From positions 1,536,001 through 1,600,000 of the forward strand of contig NW_024105087.1 in assembly GCF_003945595.2 (NCBI RefSeq): a stretch of DNA of 64,000 nucleotides, in the 5' to 3' direction. Below, one piece after another: positions 28,561-40,600 of the stretch (position 1 is the stretch's first letter; each line of letters opens with the position of its first letter). This DNA is from Pipra filicauda (taxonomy: Eukaryota > Chordata > Aves > Passeriformes > Pipridae). The notes beneath the pieces are model-generated. The model saw nothing but the letters and a program-made list of their open reading frames with translations, was not told the DNA's origin and did no database searches. The position numbers and the translations under genes were made by a program.

Positions 28561-31487
28561 TAAAGACAGGAGGGGAGATAATGCCCAGGAGTCCTTCCCA
28601 ATCTAAGTGTTTCTGTGATTGTACAAAAGCAGTAATAGCAACCACCAATACATCTTTATCTAATCATCTATTTCACAGAATTTGCCTTATCCCTTTATAA
28701 AATTCAAAAGAAGTTATGGATGGACCCTCTTCTGAGAGGACAGCCACTCTATTAGGAGGAATAAAAGCCCCCAACTGCTTTTATTCTCTATGCAATCAGA
28801 CAACCACACAGGGATAAAGCAAAGAAAAAAAAAAAAGCCCCAGAAATCTCCAGTGAGAAGGAAAACTCTCACTTCATGTTACATCTGGGTCAATGTTTAG
28901 AAGCTGTTTTAGCTGCCAGGTCACTCCTCAGAGCACCTGCTCCTCGTTTGCAGTGTTTTTCATTAGCAGTCTGCATTTAATACCACGTATTCAGCTTGGC
29001 AAGTACCCAGCACTGCTCATAAAAAAAATTAAACCTGTGTTTACTTGTCACGAACACCCCCAAGCCCTTGGTATCTCCTGTCTGGATAGATGGCTAGCTG
29101 CCCAAACTGAAAGGAGCAGCATTTAGAACAGGACAGTGTCTATGGAGCTTGTCCAAAGCCCTGCAGTGCCCCTCAAGTGGGTCCGACATTTGATAGCAAA
29201 GCCACCCCCACAACAACTCCCTCTCCAGAGACTGACTCCAACCCTTCCCTGTGCCTGGAGTAACTGCTGCTGGCTGTGGTTAACCCTTTGCTAGGAACTA
29301 CCAGACTTGCTGTTTTAGCAGGACACTTTGGCAGGAGGAAGACTGTCAGGTGTTCCTGCTGCAGCACAAACCAGAGCAGCTCTCTGAACCTGTCAGGTGC
29401 AATGTCTCCTCAAGTGCTTGGGAGAGGCTGTGTTTTGCTATTTTTGCCACAAATGGGTTGTGGGAATTTTCAAACTTGCTGCAGACTGAGAACCTGCTCT
29501 TGCTGGTCCCAACTAAAAGTGCCGTCCCAGCCTCAGGTAAGCCAGGCTGAGCCCAGGGTCAGCAACCATTCTGACCCCAGGCAAACACCAAACCACAGCC
29601 CTGGGGAAAATCTGAGGACAAAGAAGGAATTATGATTGTACAGCAGTGGACTACTCATTACAGAGGCCTGGGCACCGTACAACAGAGATTTATACACACA
29701 GACTCACAAGCCCTCTGTGCTTATAACTGAATATATACATTATACACACCATGTAACACACCAAGTGATGGGACAAAACCAGCACACTCCAAACACCGAG
29801 TACCTAATGATGTCAGTACAACATGGTGCTCTGCTGGGTGCTGCAAGGTCTTCAACCAGAGGCAAGGAAAAATGTGTGGAATGACTGCCTATGTGACTAA
29901 GTAACCCTGGATTAAAAGGAAAGGGATAAAAGTAATGAAGATAAGTGCTTCACACTGTAAAATGAAGATCAGGGCAGGCACCTCAGAAATTTTTTTTGCA
30001 AGGTGACTTAGTATCTTTTGCCTCTTGATTTTACAATTGTGCAGATGGAAACATCTGTAGAATGAGAAATACTGCAGCAAGCCTGAAAAAAGACCAATTT
30101 TTCTCTGCCCATATTTCATTGCAACAGGGTGACCTGGAGGCCACAGGACCTGCACACCTGATGTGAAAAGAAGGAAGGAGGTGGTCTGAACAAGACAACA
30201 AGACATGCTGGGACAGATCTTCACCTGCTGCCAACATGCAGTCCATGTCACAGCAGCGAAATGAGCTGGCTCAGAGCTCTGGTCCCCCCATGCCTCGCTG
30301 GACACAGACTCCCCCCAACAAGAGAAGTGGAAACACTTCCTTCAAGTATAAAACTATCTTGTAGTGTCTGAATATCTGACACCTCCTAGAAACAATACCC
30401 AAAACTTACAAAAATTACCTTAAGTTACGCTCTCTCCTTTCTCTAGCCTGCTTGGGACATTTTACATCTCCCTATATACCATAAAGAGACAAGGGAGATC
30501 ACAGCTTACTCAGACAACTTCAGCAGAGGGCACGAAAATCTTCATGTATTTATGAAGAAATAAACTGTCTTACACATCAAATCTTGAAGAGTAAACTCTT
30601 TGAAATTAGCTTATTTTCTTTATTTAAAAAAAAAAAAAAGAAAAATTCAAGTTGCTGAGAGTCTCTGGGTATCAAAACTGTGTGTCTTTTTCCCTCTTTT
30701 GTGCTCCTGTGAAGCACTGACACAGCAAAAAGAAGACAGTGCAGGAGACTGCTGCATGGTCCACAGAGACTGTACAGGCTTTGGACCCAATGGAGAAAGG
30801 TTCCCATCTGTCCAACAGCACGTGGCTCCAGCCTAGTCTGTCTCCTTGGAGCTAGAGGATCATGGATGATGGCGGTGAGAGCATAAAGCCCTGCAAAGCA
30901 GCACTGTCTCAGAAGTTGTACAGCTACACTGAATGCCACTGGCATCAGAACCTAAACACTTCTGAAACTTCTGCCTTATTTTTCACCCACTTCTCCTGAA
31001 GCACAGGGGAGTTTTGGGTGGCTGCAGCAGAGGAAGACAACAAGCCCTCTTTCTGTCTACCCAACAACATTGTGCGTTTGTTCCCCCACGTATTAACGTA
31101 CAAGGGAGCCAGCATGTGGCTCAGACTTACAGAGCTGCCACGTCACTAAGGGTCCTGGGGAATACAGGTAGGTATGGAACAACTGTGCAACCCCTCCAGC
31201 AGCCTCAGGTGAAAGCCCAGAGCCTCGTCTATGTGAACAAAGTGATGTGCAGAGCTGCTGGGACTACAATCCCAAACGGCTGCCTCAGTGCCAACTGGAA
31301 TAAAGGCAGGCAGCAGAACAGAGTCAGCCGTAAGCAACAACGGGGCGTTACGCACCAAGGGAGCAGTGGCACCTTCTAAACACTGGGAACAGAAGAGATG
31401 GACAAGACACTGAGTCAGCCTATGAACAGATGGATATGTTCTCCTTGTGTCCAGATGATGGCAGGGAAAGATGGCTGTGGCAGATCT

Positions 31488-31619
31488 TCAGGCCCACCTC
31501 CCGCTGGAAGCGAAGCTGCGGCTGAAGGAGAAGCTGACCTCGCCGTTCTTGTACTTGCCCCAAGCTCCAAAGGGCACTATGATAACTGTGCAGTTGTCTT
31601 CAGTGCCAAACTGCACTGC
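31488..31619 (-). CDS. PPM1K: PPM1K last coding exon and stop
   Basis: Acceptor tcctctcag. Encodes [20 protein letters not shown] then [23 protein letters not shown] and a TGA at 31490-31488. The D of EDN (residue 337) completes the metal site. Cysteine follows the EDN motif where serine stands in the human protein as I recall it; this lies next to the ligand but is not itself a ligand. Confidence 0.97.
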   Translation of the reverse strand, partial: AVQFGTEDNCTVIIVPFGAWGKYKNGEVSFSFSRSFASSGRWA

Positions 31620-34600
31620 CTGAGAGGAGAAACACAGTGTCAGCCCTGATGCTCCACTCTGGTATGCTCCAGAATTTTCCACAGGATATGCCACCATCCA
31701 GAACCGTGGTGAGACGCCGGCCATTTCTGCCTTTGCCGATGATATGTTCAGCACCGGAACAAGCTGCAGTTACAGTGGACTGTGAGCTAAGCAAGTTAAT
31801 TGAACTGATGCCTGGCAAGGAGGTGGCGAGACCCAGGGTAAGGAAAAAAGTCCAATTCACTTGGATGTATGGTTGTATGCTTGGTTTTTTTTTAAACCAA
31901 AACAAACCAAAAAAACCCAACAAGCACATGGTGCCCAGAGAAGCCCTGGCATTACCTGCTCAGTGACAACGTGGGCAGCTTCAGCAGGATCATGGCACTG
32001 GCTTATGGAGTCGCAGATCTCCTGGCTGTTCACTATGAAGTTAATCCCATCTGTGGTAAGGACCAGAAAGCTGTCGTCTGCGTGATGCAACTGCAATAAA
32101 GGCACACAGAATGCACAACAAAGGGGTGAGTGCTGCAAGGCAGATTAACTGCCTTCATGTTGTTACACTCTGTTGCAAAGCACTTTTTTCAGGGGTACTG
32201 CCTGCTCTCCTGCTTTCTGTGCAAGGACTAATTGGAACCCCAATTCTTGGCTAGCCAAAGGCTGCACCTTGAATCCTCAGGTACATCCATGGGTCACACA
32301 GACTATGTTCCCTGTACTGGAGGAGAGTGTCTTAAGGTGCTTCCAGTTCTAGGAAGCCAAAAGACCAGATCTATTACAAAAGACCAGATACGTTATCCAG
32401 TAAGCAAAATTCTTTCTGAAAGCCAGGATTTCAAGGGAGACATCATAGCACTGCAGTCACCTCCCTAAACCCCTCAGGCCTAGTGGGTGGCATTTTTATT
32501 AGGGCCAATTGAATGTAAGTTCCCGGGGCCCTGGGAGGTGCATTGGAAAAAAGTAACAAACAGAATGTGAGCTGAAAGGAGAGCCTTCCTGCCAAAGTGA
32601 AGGCAACTGTGCTGAATACCTTCTGGGTGGTTAATTTGTATTCCACACAACTACAGAGCTATGGTAAAATGTGTCCAGCTGCCCTTTCCTCCTCCCCCTT
32701 TCCTCTCAACTGTGCAAACCTTTACCTATTCTACTTTTTTTGATGGTGGCCCATCCATATCCCACCTGGTTCTCAGTGATGGTTCTATACCAGCGTTCAC
32801 CTCAAAGTTATTCATTTGACCACAAGACCCAAACAGACTAATTATTTCAGTAATAGATATCATATGTTATCTTTCTTCCCTTATCATGTATTTTTCTGTG
32901 AGAAATGGGTTTTAGAAGTTGATCTGGTTGAATCTAGTACCAGATTCTTTTCTGTCCTTTTAGTGTTAATCTGAAACAACTTAATTAGAATTGCTCTCTG
33001 GTTACTTTAGTAAAAAACAACGTGGCCATCAGGCTTCACCTGGGCTCATGTCACGTGGGTGCTGCCACCTGCATCAAATACCTATGATGCCCCTTAGTCC
33101 GAATGTTGCTGTCCCTGCTAACCAGACCTTCTTTTACCTGAACCCTTTTTGTTTCTGGCTGGGCTATCACACCACTGCTTTTAAGATCCAAATCTCCTAT
33201 GCTCCGCGTCATTGCAAGTCTACCATTCACGTGAGGTCGTCCCAGACTGTTCCAGGAAACGAAGCCACCGCACTTCTTAATCCTGTCCAGAGGCACAAAA
33301 GGAGAAGTGAACACGAGTTAGTGCTTCACACCATTACCGCCCTCTCTATCACAATTTCTGTCCCTAGCTACAATGGGGAATGAGGTATGGAGCGTCTAAG
33401 CTGGGAGACTGAGGGTTGGCTTTAGCTGTTAGAAGGTTCCATGGAAGGGATGTGTCTTGGTGGGATGAGTCCTGCCTGACCTGGGAATCACAGTGCATTT
33501 CTTCAGGTCTTGGTTCTAACTTGGCAGTCTTGGACAAGTCTGAACAACGTAGTCATGGCTCTGTACTGAATCTTAGTTATGCTGATCTTACTGCTGAGAC
33601 AGTTTATGCTCGTGGAGGGCTTTCCACATCCACAGTCCTCTAAATGGAACCCAATGAGTTAACTGGAGCTGTGCTGTTTACTGCCAGCTCAGAGGTGGCC
33701 TCAGAGCACCATGTTCAACTCTCTACTTTCTTCCTGGCCCAACCCAGCAGCAGAACACAAGCCCATCCTGACTGGAGGCTGTGCTCTGGGAAGCCCCATC
33801 ATCAGCCAGCAGGTACCTTTCCTTCTCCTCCTTTCTTTCTGGAGTATGGTCAATGGTGAGTTTCATGGCCTTTCCCTTTCGGCACAGCAGAGCACGACTG
33901 TCTCCCACACTTGCCACCACCAGCTCAATGCCATCCCGGAGCAGAGCCACTGTTGCAGTGGTCCCAGAGTTCAGCAGAGTTGCTATAAATGTCATATGAA
34001 AGAGAAGTTTTAGCACTGCCTCAAAGCGTGGAACTGTTTATAGCAGAAACAGTTTCAACTGGTAAAATGAAGACAACATGTGCTCTACATAACCAGTAAG
34101 TCATTGCTTCTAAGTTTAAACTAAATCTACACATTAAACAAAAAAAAAAAGAGCAAACATGCATGCATGTAGGACTGGGAAAGAGAGAGGAAGTGGAAAG
34201 GATAAGTATTTCTGTGCACCAACATGGCTCCTTGCAAACAGAGCAAGTGGAATAAAAGCACTGCAAGTTACATGGGCATCCTTTCAGCCTGTAGCAAACA
34301 GTTTTTTCTGTCCCACTAGCTCAGCTCGAGTTACATTGATATTGTCCTTATCCCTGGGCACAGTGACTGCACAGGTAGCTCACCACAAAGGTGATGGCTC
34401 TTCCCTTCTGATAGGTGGCGAAGCAGGCGATTGAGTAATAGTAATTGTAGCTCCATGTAGGTCACCAGAGGAAAAGCAACAGATCCCTCCTTTCCCAGTC
34501 TGTGGCACCTTCCCATTGCTGTCAGAGCTGTTACACTCCCTCTCTGCTTCTCCCAGCCTTGCCAAGGGAAGAAGGGTTCAGCCAACAGGCCACTGACCTT

Positions 34601-37600
34601 TTTCAGGGGGGAACGCTACTCCCTTCAGATCCTGCCAATTTGCTGGAGGTGAAAAGGTGAAGCTGGATTCTGGGATTCTGCCTTGCCTCGTGCCTGCAAA
34701 CTGATGCAGTCAGGTGGCAGTGGCTGCCCAGACAACCTGCCCCAGGGCACTGCTGGGATCATTTACAGGGTGTAGACTGACTGCCTAGAGGGCAAAACAG
34801 AGCCCTGGGTGCTATGCTCCTTCTCCTACAGTGAGCTGAGCTGGCTGACTGCACTCAGGGACCTTGGATTAACTTGGGCAAGTAAATTTAAGGGCTTTTC
34901 ATTTAGATTTCTACAACGCTCAGGAATTAATAGAAGTGCTTGAAAAGAAGAAATGTGAGTCTGCATATTTTAGAAAAGATCTGTAGTTTTATCTGCAGTG
35001 AAGAAAAAGCTTTCCTTTTTTTCTTTGCTTTTTTGAAAGGAGTAGTCCCATTTTACAGTTAGTACCTTCCCTTCCTGCAAATTCTGCAAAGGTAACCCAG
35101 CGAGAGTTGCCTGGAAAGCAGCTACTCCTGCTGACTTGAGCTATTACAGTAAAATGTCTGGCCAGGACAAGCTATTGCCTGGAAAACATTTGCATTCACA
35201 GCCAAATCCCCTTGAAAGGCCCTCTGTGGGTCACCTGCATTCTGGGCTTTTCCAGTTGTTCCAGTTTTTCAAAGCAAGCCAATTCGAGGTGAGTTTTGGG
35301 CTTACTTAGGAATGTAAATCCCCAGTTATATTCCTGTTTTCATGTCACTAACAGTTAAATATCTTTCTATCACTGCTTCTGCAGAGCTCAGCTACAACTG
35401 TCTGGCCCTGCAGGCCTGACTCCAGGGAATGGAGACAGATCTGAGACAGGACTGCATGTTTGATCCCAAGGAATGCCAGCCAGCCCCATCTCTAACCAGC
35501 TGCCAGCAAACAGCAACAGGAATGCAGCTGCTCTGGGGTCTTGACAACCTCTTTTCCCAACCCTATGAGGCCTCAACACCCCGTAAGTAAAACAGAGCTG
35601 GGAGTAAATTGAAGCGCACAAAGCCCTGAAAGGTGCATTGAGCCTTGTTGTGCAGTGAAATCAGCGAGTTGATGGATCAAAAGGAAAAACACCCTCACAA
35701 AACAGTGTTAACTAAGCTTGTGTTATTATTTAAAACAGGTATTATTACTGCAGCAGGGACTTGGTTTAGCTGTACACTGAACCAGCACGTCCATCGTGAA
35801 CATTGGCCAAGTCAAACCGTGGACTATGTCACGGCTGCCATGCAGGCTGTGATATTCCAAACTAGACGCCGGCAGCTTTGGACTGCTCAGGCAAACACTG
35901 ACATCTTGTTTCTAATTTGAAGCAAGGACTAGTCTGGTGCAGCCTCACTTTGAGGCACACTACGAAAGTGGGATGCTAACAAGTACCAGTGTGATTAGGA
36001 ATTTAAGTGGAGCCAGTAAAATACCTGTTTTAGTCAACAGTTAAAAGAAGTGAAATAAAGAACCTACATAAAACTACCTTCTTTTTTTTTTTTTTACAGA
36101 AAATACATTTTCCTTAGACATTAAAATTAATGCAGAATTGCTGCTACTTTCCCATTTCATTCTGTGGTTTTGGGACTATGCTGAGAAACACAAGATATTT
36201 CTGTAAAAGTAAAGATCCGTAGCCTTTAATTCATAGAAGACTGAGAACATTTGGACATTTGGGTGAATCTGCATCTTTTGAGTGCAAACACCCAAAGAAA
36301 AGAGCTGCTATCACAAAATCAAGCGATGGTATTAAAGAACAAGTCAAGATGTTTTCCAGAATTGTGGTAATAATGGACATAGTGACTTGATAGTTTATTA
36401 GTTAAATAGCACTTCTAGAAAAACACAAATGCTGCTCATGATCTCTTCTTGGAACCAGTTCATGATCTGGGTAGGGATGCAAGAACATGGATACAGCATT
36501 ATGTGATTTCTAGCACAACTCCAACCCACAGGAATGATGATGGGAAAACATTTCTAATGCTTTACGACAACTGCTGCTAGTTTATTTAACAATACAAAAT
36601 ATGTTGCATCAGCATATGTATTGGCTTTTAACAATTAAAGAGTTTATTTTGTTTTCCTAACAATATCACTATAAAACTAAGATCTTTCAATAGGTTCTTA
36701 ACACTCACTGGACAACTTTTACTGCAAGTCATCTCAACTAATGTGACAAAGAGGATGTGGGAACCTTCCAGTAGTCCAGGAGCTGGACTCCTTCACCTGG
36801 GACAAAATTAAGCAGATCTCTCTTTCCACTGAAGCCCAGCACATGTCCAGGGCCTCCAGTTCTAGAGCTGCTGACCAGGTACAGTGTCTGCCACAAATAA
36901 CACGCACACAGAGGCAAATAGGAAATTCACCCAGGGACTTTGTTCAAACAAAATAAACCTGCAACACTGGAGATGAAAGAGTAAGGGCTGCAGAACAGGG
37001 GAAGTATCACTCTCACGTTTGCCTGCACTGCCTGTGCAGGTCAGATGGGAAGCACTTCAGGCTTGCATGTGCACCTCTGGCCACAGATAAATCAGCCTCG
37101 GTGTTTCTGGGGAATTGCCACTGTTCTCACCCTCTTTCTATAACTGTGTGACAAAACCACTTTAAATTCAGCCAAAATAAAACCTACATTTTCCCCCCCC
37201 CGTGGAGATAAATAATCAACCAACAAATCAACCAAAGAATTTTATCAATGCTAGAGGGCCAGCTGCCTCATATATGGCAAGAGTGGCCACTTTGAAGAAC
37301 ATCTTTAGTACAGAATATGGCCAAATCTGTTTCCTCAATTTATTTATTTTTATATATATATATATATATAACACCAATATGGGGAGTCCAAGCTAGTACC
37401 AACTGAAATGGGGCCATCTTAAAGGCACTGAATTGTGAATTGTTCTGACCCATGGGAAATATGCAAAATTAACACCCCTTTAATATTGTAATTAGTAGCT
37501 TCTAACTTGATTAGGTTATAATCAGGGTCCTTGGATTAAAAGGCTTCCTTTGCAATGTTGATGGATTTAGGAGATACTTAAGTACAATTTCTGCAGCTCT

Positions 37601-40600
37601 CTCTTTTCCTCAGTGTTGCAGGTTAACATATGTAAAGAAATAAAAATCATTTTTTGAATGGCAACTTGAAAAAAAACAACGAACCCAAACCCCACTACTT
37701 TTAAAATTTAATTATTTTTAAATAACTTTTGCTGTTTGCTCAGCATAAAAATGTTCAAGAGGTGCCTTTCAAACATAGATACACCATTTAATACCTGGGC
37801 TATGTTTTAATAAGATGGCTATTCCAGAAGTGAGTGGTCACTGTGGTTAGAGCTGGATGCACTGACCGTGGAGGTCGATGGACAGACCACCTGTAGTTTT
37901 CTCTGAGCAGTGGCTCACAGTGAACAGGATCAGTAACAATACCTTGTGTGACTGCACTGAGCCGGGAGAGGGTTTATCTTACATTTCTCCAGGGAAATGC
38001 TCCAATTCCCTCAAGCACACAATTCACATTCTTATTTCAGTCCTTGCTGAGTAAAGCTATTCAGCCTTTACATTTTCAGTTTTTATGGCTGGTCAAATAT
38101 ATCCAAAAATTCTGCCCATCTGAGGCAGTTGTCCCATGGATAATGACATTGGTTGGATGTGAGCTTCCTTTGCTGTGCCCTATACCTAAGTTTAGCTGTG
38201 ACTTGAAAGTGACTGGATATATTTAAATGCGTGGAAGGGAATGAAAATGCATTTTTTAAGAGATACCAACCACCAAGCTCCAGGGCTCAGGCGTATCTCC
38301 AAGCTGTTAATGATTAGACAGGATTTAGGCAGAGGACAGATTATTCCAGACATGCCTACAGCAAGTTTCTTATGCTTTTGTGTGAAGCAACAGGTACAGA
38401 TCACTGTCAGAGTGACAGTCTCCAGCAGGCCAGCACAACCCTCCAACAGCACTAGTGAACTGCATGCCAAACACAGTAGCAAGCACCTTTTTTTTGATTA
38501 CTGAAAGCTCACAGTAACTATTATGCTATGTATTTTCCATCTGTAATTTCCAGTAGTTTATAATTGTAAAGTGACCTACAAAGGGCCATGCTCTTGTAGA
38601 CATAGCTAGGGGCTCCAACAAGGCACATCTCTAGTTCTGTTAAATTTGTGCCATTATGTAAGGTTTTTACCCCTTAAATAGAAAATACAAACAGTGCCTT
38701 AAACACGCAATCTTGGCTACAGGGGTTTGTCCCAGGACTTAGGTTCCTTCAAACACCCAGGTACACACCCAGGTCAAATTTGGCTGTGTGTTAGCAGACC
38801 TGGACATCCTCAACATGCACTGTTATTTATTTTTTTTTTTTTTTTGCAGATACAGTGAAAGGAACGAGCCCTGGAAGGGCCATTTACTGGAACAAGACTA
38901 AGCTATCATTCCCCACTTCATCAGCTGTGGCCAGGTTTCTAAAGGAGATCAGTCTTGAGGAGCATCCACCGTATCCCAGACACACCATTACACAACCAGC
39001 CACCATCTTCAAGATATTCTAGCAACTGTCTGGACTGTCACATCTAGAATAGCCACAATTAATCAGACATTTTGCTGGTAAACTGAATCAGTTTGGAATT
39101 AGGCTTCTAACAGACAAATGCCAAGCACTGAAATTTTATGTAACTTTCAAAACATGAGCAACAACAAAAATATCCACACAAAGCAGTCAAAACATGGTAT
39201 TGAATTATTTTAGCAACAGATATGCAACAACTTTAATCCGTTCATAAATCCGTACCCTGTTACTCCATTCTTTGCCTTAGAGCTTGATTTTCAGCCAAGA
39301 GCACTGGGCACTTAGATCCCACAGGCTCCTTCAAGAGCTTGCAGGTGCTCAGCCTACCTGAGAAACACTGAGTGCCTGCCAGAGTGTGGCCCCTGTGGAT
39401 GTCTGACAACACTTTTACCTTCTATTTTGCTCGACCTCAAGCTTTTTTAATTAAGAGGTCTTGTCCAGTATCCTGATAACCATTGCATAAGTTTGCTGGC
39501 ATTAGGCAGCACCAGTTAGTTAAATGATATGAAAAAAAATCCTACAAGCAGTTCTAAAATGCTCAGCTTGCTGCACAACTTGTCTATGAAATATTGCTCT
39601 AATCCAGTTCTGTAAATCTCAGGTACAAAATATTCTAATTGGAAACCATTTTCAGAATAACAGAATAGTATATCAAACACAGTTCTTCACAGTATATCAA
39701 AAACAATCCTTCTCCTCAAGGAGCCACTCTGACACTTAACAGAGGTTACTGCAATGAGCCGAACCAAGAGCTGTCCTACTCACAGGGGAGCAGGGAGGGG
39801 GATGAATAGATCGTCATGTTAATGAAAATTTGAGGTTCTGATCCAGGAAAGCACATAAACTAGCATTCAAATGCTGTCTTGGATTTGGGCTTTTAAGAAA
39901 ACATACTTGCAAGGAAGCTCTAGGATAAAAAGCACGTCTGCTCTACTGACGAGTCTCTCATGAGCTCAGTTAAAACTCACCCCATAGGTCAAAAGTGACT
40001 CTTGACTTTTTTACCACTGAAATACAATGGGAAAATGAAATTTATAGATTTAATACCTTTAAGGGCTGCATTTCAGGACTGAAGAATTTTTTCCTGATAC
40101 CTTAGCCTGTACCAAGGAAGAGGAAAGGTATGTATCCCTCACAGTGCTGCAACAGTCAGGCTACCTGTCCTGCCAGGAAATAATTTGAGTCTACCTAGAT
40201 TCATCTAGCAGTTAAAGTGCAGGAAACCATTCCATTACTTGATTGTAGTCATTCCCTGCTTAAGAAAAGCAGCTTGAGAATACAGTATCACTTCAGTCCT
40301 TAGAGGGCTTGTTGGTTTCCAGTCTTTCTTGGAAAGAAGACTTCTACAGTTTCCATTCTGGAACAACCTCAGTCATTTTTCCAGAGCCTGCACCAGCACT
40401 GGGACAGGTTTTTTGTTTGTTTGGGGTGGGGAAGGTGGGTTTGATGATTGGGGTCTTTTCATTGTTGTGGTTTGTTGGTGTTTTTTTTTTTTTTTAATTG
40501 GCCTTTTGTTTCTTGGGGTTTTTTTAAGATTGGCTAAACTGACTCTCAAAATTTTACTTATGGCCAAGAAAACTCCTGTGACAGAACTGGGACAGGCACC

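Larger units (their letters stand above)
24976..31487 (-). other. PPM1K: Downstream flank / possible long 3' UTR of PPM1K
   Basis: Sequence 3' of the PPM1K stop with no further coding exon. Several minus-strand AATAAA signals offer UTR lengths from about 0.9 kb (30619) to about 6.5 kb (24970). The interval contains the decayed retroviral segment at 27.7-28.5 kb and otherwise no repeat I recognise. How much of it is really transcribed cannot be told from DNA alone. Confidence 0.35.

Noticed and set aside
28580..28622. Possible CR1 3' tail (ccaatctaagtgtttctgtgat)
   Set aside because: Only about 30 bases resemble a CR1 terminus and the body upstream is not CR1-like. Too weak to annotate.
38826..38850. 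T-run followed by gcag resembling a splice acceptor on the plus strand
   Set aside because: No open frame of interest or donor follows, and it lies antisense in a PPM1K intron. It is probably a simple T-tract.
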